A stretch of DNA of 40,904 bases, taken from an uncultured Fibrobacter sp. (GTDB lineage Bacteria > Fibrobacterota > Fibrobacteria > Fibrobacterales > Fibrobacteraceae). Below, piece after piece: positions 1-5,895 of the stretch. The position numbers were made by a program, and so were the translations under genes. Numbering within the stretch: position 1 is the stretch's first letter; the number at the start of each line of letters is the position of its first letter. The DNA lies in the NCBI GenBank assembly GCA_946186895.1, contig CAMHOW010000019.1, forward strand, positions 1 to 40,904. The letters are read 5' to 3'. The notes under the pieces were generated by a model. The model was given only the letters and a program-made list of their open reading frames with translations. It had not been told where the DNA came from and did not search any database.

Positions 1-1
1 C

Positions 2-100
2 GTGAGCATGAAGAGCCTCGAAATGGACTACGTTTCTACCGATAAGCAACACAAGTCAGAAGAGCTCAAACAGAGCGATGTCTGGTACTATATCATTTAG
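2..100 (+). CDS. 3' end of an unidentified gene
   Basis: An open frame enters from the left edge and runs 32 codons to a TAG at 98-100. The visible tail is hydrophilic (KSLEMDYVSTDKQHKSEELK) and ends WYYII. No family can be recognised from so little, and the start lies outside the window. A direct repeat, TCATTTAG, brackets the stop and its downstream copy. No convincing terminator separates this gene from the next promoter; a weak ACTATT/AATAGT inverted repeat follows. Confidence 0.5.
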   Translation: MSMKSLEMDYVSTDKQHKSEELKQSDVWYYII

Positions 101-174
101 TCATTTAGTCGCGTTATAGCAAAAAACTATTACTAGCCAAAGAAAAATAGTATAACCGAATATCCCGAATTTGG

Positions 175-203
175 TTGACAGCAAGAAACTTTTTGCCTAT
201 ATT
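175..203 (+). promoter_or_regulatory. Consensus sigma-70 type promoter of the cysteine operon
   Basis: TTGACA at 175-180, a 17-nt spacer and TATATT at 198-203. Transcription should start near 210, about 27 nt before the small leader ORF. Nothing else upstream of the operon looks as good. Confidence 0.8.
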
Positions 204-236
204 ATCCCTACAAAAATTATAGGAAATAAAATCACG

Positions 237-308
237 ATGAACTCACCTGCTTTTTCAAAGAAATTCTGCAACGTGTGTTGCGTGTGTCGATGTCGGGCGG
301 GCGACTAG
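237..308 (+). CDS. Cys-rich leader peptide (23 aa), cysteine-sensing attenuator ORF
   Basis: ATG at 237 opens a 23-codon ORF ending in TAG at 306-308. Its second half reads CNVCCVCRCRAGD, with five Cys codons (residues 11, 14, 15, 17, 19) within nine codons. An AGGA lies 12 nt upstream of the ATG. The ORF sits between a consensus promoter and an intrinsic terminator, and the first genes behind it make cysteine. This is the layout of amino-acid attenuators such as trp and his leaders, here tuned to Cys-tRNA. By inference, ribosome stalling at the Cys codons would free 295-301 (GGGCGGG) to pair with 347-353 (CCCGCTC, one G-U pair). That would break the terminator stem and let transcription continue when cysteine is scarce. 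The peptide itself probably has no other function. Confidence 0.8.
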   Translation: MNSPAFSKKFCNVCCVCRCRAGD

Positions 309-344
309 TTTCTAGGCTATTGGTTTAACAAGACTCTAAACACG

Positions 345-382
345 ATCCCGCTCAGATACAATTCCTGAGCGGGATTTTTTTT
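345..382 (+). terminator. Intrinsic terminator acting as attenuator upstream of the cysteine operon
   Basis: A perfect 11-bp stem, ATCCCGCTCAG (345-355) with CTGAGCGGGAT (365-375), a 9-nt loop, and eight T residues (375-382). It lies after the leader ORF stop and 54 nt before the first biosynthetic gene, so full-length transcription requires read-through. The 5' arm can pair instead with GGGCGGG at 295-301 inside the leader ORF. Confidence 0.85.
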
Positions 383-436
383 ATTCAAACTTTCATCAAT
401 GCGCAGCGCGGCAACAAAGGCGCCAAAGGATTTAAA

Positions 437-1594
437 ATGTCAACTTCCAAGTATATCGAAACAAAACTCATTCACGGCGGCATCGATGGCGACAAGGTCA
501 CCGGAGCTGTCAACGTACCCATCTACCAGACTTCTACCTACAAGCAGGCGGGCCTCGGCGAAAATACCGGCTGGGAATATTCCCGCACGGGTAACCCCAC
601 CCGCGCAGCCCTCGAAGCGTTGATTGCAGACCTCGAAGGCGGCGTGGCAGGCTTTGCCTTTGCAAGCGGTATGGCGGCCACTTCGACGGTGCTTGCCCTA
701 TTTAACAAGGGCGACAAGATTATTATTTCCAGCAATGTATACGGTGGAACCTTCCGCGTTCTGGACAAGGTTTTCAAGAACCTCGGCATTACCTATTCCA
801 TCGAAGATACCACCGACTTGGCGACGCTTGACACCAAGGTGACTCCCGATGTGAAGGCGTTCTTTGTGGAAAGCCCGGCAAACCCGCTCCTGACCGTGAC
901 AGACTTGGCGGGAGTCGCGGCGATTGCGAAGAAGCACGGCATCTTGACCATTGTGGACAACACCTTCATGACACCTTATCTGCAGCGCCCACTAGAACTG
1001 GGCGCCGACATTGTGGTGCATAGCGCCACCAAGTATCTGGGTGGCCATAGCGATCTTGTGGCGGGCCTTGCAGTGACCAACAACAAAGAAATTGCGGAAC
1101 GCCTCGCCTTCACGCAGAATGCCGTGGGCGCTGTGCTCGGCCCCTTCGATTCGTTCCTCTTGATTCGCGGTATCAAGACTCTTGGCGTGCGCCTTGATCG
1201 CCATACCGAAAACGCAGAACGCATCGCCCGTTATCTGGAGAACCACGAAGCCGTAAAGCACGTCTATTATCCGGGCCTTCCCTCCGCTCAGGGCTACGAA
1301 ATCAACAAGAAGCAGGCCAAGAATGGTGGCGCCATGATTTCGTTCGAACTTTACGAAAAATATGACATCAAGAAATTCTTCAAGGCCCTGCAGCTAATTT
1401 CTCTCGCTGAAAGTCTGGGTGGTGTCGAAAGCCTCGTATGCCATCCGGCTACGATGACCCACGCTTCCATTCCGAAGGAAATCCGCGAAAAGGTGGGCAT
1501 TACCGACGGGCTCATTCGTTTGTCTGTAGGTATCGAAAAAGTCGATGACATCATTTTGGATTTGAACGCCGGCATTAACGCCGCAAAAGCATAA
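437..1594 (+). CDS. mccB: Cys/Met-metabolism PLP enzyme, cystathionine gamma-lyase/synthase-like
   Basis: A 385-aa cytoplasmic enzyme of the Cys/Met metabolism PLP family, at its usual length. Family signatures are YSRTGNPT near 48-55, SSNVYGGT near 98-105, and HSATKYLGGHSD with the PLP-binding Lys at K199. AAAGGA lies 6 nt before the ATG. It is followed after 11 nt by a cystathionine beta-synthase/cysteine synthase-like gene, the order and pairing seen with mccB/mccA. The pair would convert homocysteine to cystathionine and then to cysteine. The Cys-rich leader upstream supports cysteine as the end product. Sequence alone does not separate gamma-lyase from gamma-synthase (metB), so the symbol is provisional. 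Confidence 0.8.
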   Translation: MSTSKYIETKLIHGGIDGDKVTGAVNVPIYQTSTYKQAGLGENTGWEYSRTGNPTRAALEALIADLEGGVAGFAFASGMAATSTVLALFNKGDKIIISSNVYGGTFRVLDKVFKNLGITYSIEDTTDLATLDTKVTPDVKAFFVESPANPLLTVTDLAGVAAIAKKHGILTIVDNTFMTPYLQRPLELGADIVVHSATKYLGGHSDLVAGLAVTNNKEIAERLAFTQNAVGAVLGPFDSFLLIRGIKTLGVRLDRHTENAERIARYLENHEAVKHVYYPGLPSAQGYEINKKQAKNGGAMISFELYEKYDIKKFFKALQLISLAESLGGVESLVCHPATMTHASIPKEIREKVGITDGLIRLSVGIEKVDDIILDLNAGINAAKA

Positions 1595-1605
1595 CGAGGC
1601 CTAAC

Positions 1606-2517
1606 ATGCATTATTACGAATCAATGCAATCTTTAATCGGCAAGACTCCGCTGGTAAAACTCACCCATGTAGGCCTCCCCGAAGGCGTGAACCTCTTTGC
1701 CAAACTGGAACTCTGGAACCCCTCGGGTAGCGTGAAGGACCGCACCGGCCTTTACATGGTAAACGACGCCCTCGCAAAGGGAACGCTCAAACCGGGCGGA
1801 ACCATCGTCGAGGCGACCGCGGGCAACACTGGCCTCGGCATCGCCTTCGCGGCCCTCAACCGCGGCATCCGCGTGGTATTCGTGGTGCCCACCAAGTTCT
1901 CCCAAGAAAAACAGACGCTCCTGCGCGCCCTCGGTGCTGAACTCATCAACACTCCCCGTGAAGAAGGCATGCTAGGAGCCGAAAAGAAGGCCGAAGAACT
2001 TTTGAAACAGATTCCCGATTCTGTTTCGCTTCGGCAGTTCCACAATATGGCCAACCCCCTCGCCCATTACGAAACCACCGGCCCCGAAATCTACGAAGAC
2101 CTGGACGGTCACATAGACTACGTAGTGGCAGGCGCAGGCAGCGGCGGCACCTACAGCGGCATTCTCAAGGCCCTCAAGGAACGCAACCCAAGCATCAAGG
2201 GCGTGCTGGCAGACCCCATAGGCTCTACCATGGGCGGCGGCGAACATGGCGACTACAACATCGAAGGAATCGGCAACGATTTTATCGCCGATACCATGGA
2301 CATGTCGCTGGTGGATCAGGTCATCAAAATCAACGATGACGACGCCTTTACCGGCTCTCGCGAACTCGCCCAGAAAGAAGGAATCTTTGCGGGCTCCTCT
2401 TCGGGCGCGGCATTCACCGCAGCCAAGAAGCTCATCGTCTCGGGTGCCCGCGGAAACATCGTGTTCGTAGCTCCCGACCGCGGCGACCGCTACTTCAGCA
2501 AGGGATTGTACGAATAA
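1606..2517 (+). CDS. mccA: Cystathionine beta-synthase / cysteine synthase-like PLP enzyme
   Basis: A 303-aa fold-type II PLP enzyme. GKTPLVKL at 12-19, the PLP Lys in NPSGSVKDR (K44), the substrate-binding TAGNTG at 71-76, and GSGGTYSG for phosphate binding are all present. The segment around IEGIGNDFIADTMD resembles cystathionine beta-synthase and MccA proteins more than classical CysK. There is no C-terminal CBS-pair regulatory domain, so the length fits MccA or CysK. It lies 11 nt behind the gamma-lyase-like gene with GAGG ahead of the ATG and is co-transcribed under the Cys-leader attenuator. Likely reaction: homocysteine plus (O-acetyl)serine to cystathionine. O-acetylserine sulfhydrylase (cysK) remains possible. 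Confidence 0.78.
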   Translation: MHYYESMQSLIGKTPLVKLTHVGLPEGVNLFAKLELWNPSGSVKDRTGLYMVNDALAKGTLKPGGTIVEATAGNTGLGIAFAALNRGIRVVFVVPTKFSQEKQTLLRALGAELINTPREEGMLGAEKKAEELLKQIPDSVSLRQFHNMANPLAHYETTGPEIYEDLDGHIDYVVAGAGSGGTYSGILKALKERNPSIKGVLADPIGSTMGGGEHGDYNIEGIGNDFIADTMDMSLVDQVIKINDDDAFTGSRELAQKEGIFAGSSSGAAFTAAKKLIVSGARGNIVFVAPDRGDRYFSKGLYE

Positions 2518-2548
2518 TGCTCAATTACCTGACCGTAATTCGCATTAT
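2514..2548. terminator. Hairpin spanning both convergent stop codons
   Basis: ATAATGC (2514-2520) pairs with GCATTAT (2542-2548), and the inner AATTAC (2523-2528) pairs with GTAATT (2535-2540). The hairpin contains the stop codons of both convergent genes, which end only 7 nt apart. There is no long T-tract on either strand. It may protect the 3' ends of both transcripts or act as a weak bidirectional terminator. Confidence 0.5.
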
Positions 2549-4534
2549 CTGTCCACCCCTTAGGGGCTTAACCAGATAGGTTCCCGAGCACTTCACAGCT
2601 GCATTCGTCTTTGCCAGCAATTCTTCAGCACCTGTAGCCGTAATTTTCGTAACAAGCCGACCCTGCATATCGAACACGAGGTAGTTGCTTGTGGTTGTGG
2701 CAAAGCGTAGCGCATGCAAAGCCGCAGGCTCTTTTTCCGGAGTGCCCGTGGAATCCTTCTTGGCGGTGACAACTTTCTCAGAAGTCGAGTCAGTAGCTGC
2801 GCCAGCCACATGGCTAGTGTCTTCAAAGTTCAGCCAATCTATATTGACATAGTTTCCCAAGATTTCCATTTTGAGTATATGCTCGCCTTTAGGGAGTTTC
2901 ACAAGGCCCGCATCATGGACAGCATAAGTATCCCAGTCATTACCTTGCGGAACGATGATATCTTCTGTAACCGCCACATCATCAACGTAAAGCTTGACAC
3001 CCGCATTTTCTGACTTTGTCGCATAGCGAACCGTCAGCACGTAATCCTGTTCCTTGGCAACATTCACCGTATATTCAAGCCATTCGCCTTCCTGTGTGTA
3101 ACCGATGGCATAGCCGTCACCGGCCTTCACCACATCTACGGCATCTTCGCGGTATTCCTTGCCCTTGTTTTCGTCATCCTTGTCAAAATAGGCCTTGCCC
3201 GCCCCACCAACATCGTAATTTTCAGCTTCCACTTTTCCAGGAATGCTTATTGCAGCATCTTTGTAAGGGCCTTGTGGAATAATCGGAGTCACATACACGC
3301 GGTAACCGTACTTCACATTCTTGATATTTACAGGAACCGTGATTTTACCGCCGTCTACATCATATTCCTTGCTAGATTCTAGCGTTGTCGAAGAGACTGG
3401 CTTATCCTTGTCTTCCCACACCACATATTCCACACTCACATTCACCTTTTTTCCGAATGCCTCCGGAATACCTGCGATGTTCACATTCACTTCGCCCAAG
3501 GTGTTACCGCCGAGTACGATGCTTGCAAAACCCTTTTTCTTGTCAAGTGCCGCAAAGCCATCTACCCCATCGCTCTTGTCGTTCGGGGGCGTCACCTTGG
3601 CCATATAGCCGCTCATGTCGCCATACCACTTGTAAAGCCACCATCCGCCACCGCGTTCATTATCTGCAGTGAGCAGGCTCCCGAGCCTTCCTGGAAGCGG
3701 TACAAACCACCACGATATCATGGCACTTTCAACACCATGGCGTTCAAACTTGGCGATGAAGGGTACAGAAACACCCGGGCAACCTTCTTCGGTATGTTCT
3801 GTCGAAGAATACTCGTTAATACTAATCGCACGGGGCGTTACGTTGTACTTCTTTTCCAGATTGCGATAATTTTCGATAGCACCTACAAGACCTCCACTTC
3901 CCCACTGATGCCAGCTGATAACATCGGGCATGCAGTTGTTCTGCGAACAGTACCTGACAAACTCTTCCATCTTTGAAGAATTGTACCACGAATACGAAGG
4001 GCCGACAATCTTTGCGCTCGGATCCAATTGACGAATAAGCTGGTAGGTTTCTTTCCACAACCCCGAATTAAAATCAATGCTTGTGGATTTCCAGGTGTCG
4101 TTTGGCTCATTCCAGATTTCGTAACCATCAAAATTCTTGTTGCTAGACGCAAGCTTGTCCTTGATGACAGAGGTGACCTCGGATTTCCAGTGCTCCATAC
4201 TCTGGAACTTGTATGGCCAACCGGGCAAGACATCGGCAAGGCGAATCTGCACCTTGGCACCAATCGCTTCCACTCGAGGCGCTACGAGAAACGCGCCACC
4301 AATCCCCTGCTGACGACCATTACCACTACGTGCAGGGGCCAAAAATACGTTGGGCTTAAGCGGAGCCAAATCCTTATCGATGTCGCTGGGGAGCTTCTCG
4401 GTAATACCGTAAAGCGAACCCGTCGCCACGTGGGTCACCGGCCTAATGCTATCGCCAAGGCTAACGCCCAAATTCACAGCCGCATCCGAAATGGCGGCCA
4501 TAGCCAAAATAACAGTGAAAAACTTACACTTCAT
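2525..4534 (-). CDS. Secreted clan GH-A glycoside hydrolase (GH39-like) with CBM6 and C-terminal sorting-like module
   Basis: A 669-aa secreted polysaccharidase. A signal peptide spans about residues 1-18. The catalytic (beta/alpha)8 domain, about 20-320, carries EIWNEPND with probable acid/base E143 and AISINEYSS with probable nucleophile E241, the clan GH-A arrangement. A beta-rich segment follows at about 325-415. A CBM6-like domain at about 432-571 begins GKVEAENYD and ends YVNIDWLNFE. After a short Ser/Thr/Lys linker, residues 605-669 form a small C-terminal module (LVFDMQGRLV ending MRITVR) that resembles those of two other secreted proteins in this window. GH39 is the best guess for the family, but other GH-A families are possible; CBM6 suggests xylan or beta-glucan. 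A good RBS (AAGGA/AAAGGG) precedes the ATG. Confidence 0.75.
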   Translation of the reverse strand: MKCKFFTVILAMAAISDAAVNLGVSLGDSIRPVTHVATGSLYGITEKLPSDIDKDLAPLKPNVFLAPARSGNGRQQGIGGAFLVAPRVEAIGAKVQIRLADVLPGWPYKFQSMEHWKSEVTSVIKDKLASSNKNFDGYEIWNEPNDTWKSTSIDFNSGLWKETYQLIRQLDPSAKIVGPSYSWYNSSKMEEFVRYCSQNNCMPDVISWHQWGSGGLVGAIENYRNLEKKYNVTPRAISINEYSSTEHTEEGCPGVSVPFIAKFERHGVESAMISWWFVPLPGRLGSLLTADNERGGGWWLYKWYGDMSGYMAKVTPPNDKSDGVDGFAALDKKKGFASIVLGGNTLGEVNVNIAGIPEAFGKKVNVSVEYVVWEDKDKPVSSTTLESSKEYDVDGGKITVPVNIKNVKYGYRVYVTPIIPQGPYKDAAISIPGKVEAENYDVGGAGKAYFDKDDENKGKEYREDAVDVVKAGDGYAIGYTQEGEWLEYTVNVAKEQDYVLTVRYATKSENAGVKLYVDDVAVTEDIIVPQGNDWDTYAVHDAGLVKLPKGEHILKMEILGNYVNIDWLNFEDTSHVAGAATDSTSEKVVTAKKDSTGTPEKEPAALHALRFATTTSNYLVFDMQGRLVTKITATGAEELLAKTNAAVKCSGTYLVKPLRGGQIMRITVR

Positions 4535-4568
4535 CCCTTTTTCCTTTTCCCTGCCTCAAAAATACCCT

Positions 4569-4597
4569 AATTCATGTGAAAAACGCATAGCTGTCAA
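4569..4597 (-). promoter_or_regulatory. Probable promoter of the GH-A glycosidase gene
   Basis: On the minus strand, TTGACA (4597-4592), a 17-nt spacer and TGAATT (4574-4569), about 35 nt ahead of the start codon. Just upstream is the palindrome TTGACAGTTTGTCAA (4608-4622), a possible operator. The -10 match is modest. Confidence 0.45.
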
Positions 4598-4659
4598 GAA
4601 CTTTCCGTTGACAGTTTGTCAATGAAAAGGCCTCGAAATATGGCGAATTGGACGTAAAA

Positions 4660-4753
4660 ACGCGGGGATTGGAGGCAAAAATACGGGGATTCACCCCAAA
4701 AACACGGGGATTGGCGTTGAAAACACGGGGATTGGAGGCTATATTTACGGATT
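4660..4753 (+). repeat. 21-bp iteron array abutting the fic start codon
   Basis: Four direct copies of AAAAACACGGGGATTGG-like units have their CGGGG cores at 4663, 4684, 4705 and 4726, an exact 21-bp period equal to two DNA turns. A fifth, decayed core (ACGGATT) lies at 4747, immediately before the ATG at 4754. Units 1 and 4 also share GGAGGC. The spacing puts every copy on the same helix face, as in arrays of protein-binding sites. By inference this is an operator or autoregulatory site for the downstream gene. The array is too short-spaced to be CRISPR. Confidence 0.75.
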
Positions 4754-5863
4754 ATGGTGAAGAAAAAGTTCGAAATAGATTTTGAAAACTATGTCCGCAA
4801 TGTACCACCCACCAAAAGGGATAAGTCTTCAGCATGGTCCGCCGCAATTGGCCTGCAACAAGTCGACGGACTGACTCCGTCCAAGTATCTATTCGAAACC
4901 GCCCGACGCAACATCGAAGGCGACATCTCTATTGATGACGCGCAAAAACTCATCAACAGCTACTACGAATCAAAGGTGTCGCGAGCCAATGACCCCGACG
5001 ACGCAGAAGAAGCAGACAAGGTCGCTAGCCGCATTGCAAAAATTCTGAGCGAAAGGGCTTTCAGCTTTTCGCCATCGTACCTAATCGCCATACACGGAAA
5101 ACTGTTCCAGGGAATCTACAAGTTTGCGGGACGCCTGCGCGACTATGATATCACCAAAAAGGAATGGGTTCTAAATGGCGATACCGTGATGTACGGGGCC
5201 GCATTCGAGCTCCGAATGGCATTGGATTATGATTTTGAACAGGAGCGAGAATTCAACTACAAGGGGCTCAACATGGACCAGACTGTTGAGCACCTGGCAG
5301 ACTTCGTGTCACGACTGTGGCAGATTCACGCCTTTGGCGAAGGGAACACTAGAACCACCGCCGTTTTCATGATAAAGTACCTTCGCTCATTGGGCTTCAA
5401 GGTGGACAACAAGATCTTTGCAGAAAACTCCTGGTATTTCAGAAACGCCCTCGTTCGCGCAAATTACAGGAATCTACCCAAGGGAATTTCTAGAGAACCC
5501 ATTTTCTTGGAAAACTTTTTCCGCAACATGCTCATGGGCGAACACCACGAAATGAAGAACCGCTACTTGCATGTGAATTACAAGGGGAATGCGGAGACGC
5601 CTTCTATAGGGGCAGAAAACCCGAAGGGAAAAGTGGAGATTGAGCAACAGGTAGAACACGCAAAGTTCAAAGCCTCTACGAAAGAAAAACTTCTGACAAT
5701 CATTCACGGGGTTGGTAGCGAAACCTTTGGCGCCTCAAAGGTAATGAAACTGATTGGTTGTAAACCGACCGCCGCCACCACGCTTATCAAAAAGCTGCTC
5801 TCGCTTGAAATCATCGAATCCGTCACAGGACACGGCAAGGGTAAGTATCGGGTGAAGAGGTAA
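4754..5863 (+). CDS. Fic-domain protein with VbhA-like N-terminal segment and C-terminal winged helix
   Basis: A 369-aa cytoplasmic Fic (FIDO) protein; the family typically transfers AMP or another nucleotide moiety to target proteins. The core motif is HAFGEGNTRTTA (192-203). The catalytic His, Phe, acidic and GN residues are present, but the final Arg of the canonical HxFx(D/E)GNGRxxR is Ala203. Residues about 26-72 (AIGLQQVDGLTPS, then a helix with IEGDIS) resemble the VbhA-type antitoxin helix often fused to Fic proteins; there the inhibitory Ser and Glu appear as Leu34 and Asp38. The C-terminus (about 305-369) looks like a winged helix, so DNA binding is plausible. No close RBS is visible (GGAGG is 15 nt upstream), and the start abuts the iteron array. 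It may be a self-inhibited toxin or a regulator. The Fic assignment is firm; the target is unknown. Confidence 0.82.
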   Translation: MVKKKFEIDFENYVRNVPPTKRDKSSAWSAAIGLQQVDGLTPSKYLFETARRNIEGDISIDDAQKLINSYYESKVSRANDPDDAEEADKVASRIAKILSERAFSFSPSYLIAIHGKLFQGIYKFAGRLRDYDITKKEWVLNGDTVMYGAAFELRMALDYDFEQEREFNYKGLNMDQTVEHLADFVSRLWQIHAFGEGNTRTTAVFMIKYLRSLGFKVDNKIFAENSWYFRNALVRANYRNLPKGISREPIFLENFFRNMLMGEHHEMKNRYLHVNYKGNAETPSIGAENPKGKVEIEQQVEHAKFKASTKEKLLTIIHGVGSETFGASKVMKLIGCKPTAATTLIKKLLSLEIIESVTGHGKGKYRVKR

Positions 5864-5895
5864 TATTTACTAGTTTTTGTAGAAATACTGAAAAA

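Noticed and set aside
4660..4753. The 21-bp repeats as a CRISPR array
   Set aside because: The repeated core is shorter than 20 nt, there are no unique spacers of 25-40 nt, and no cas genes are present.
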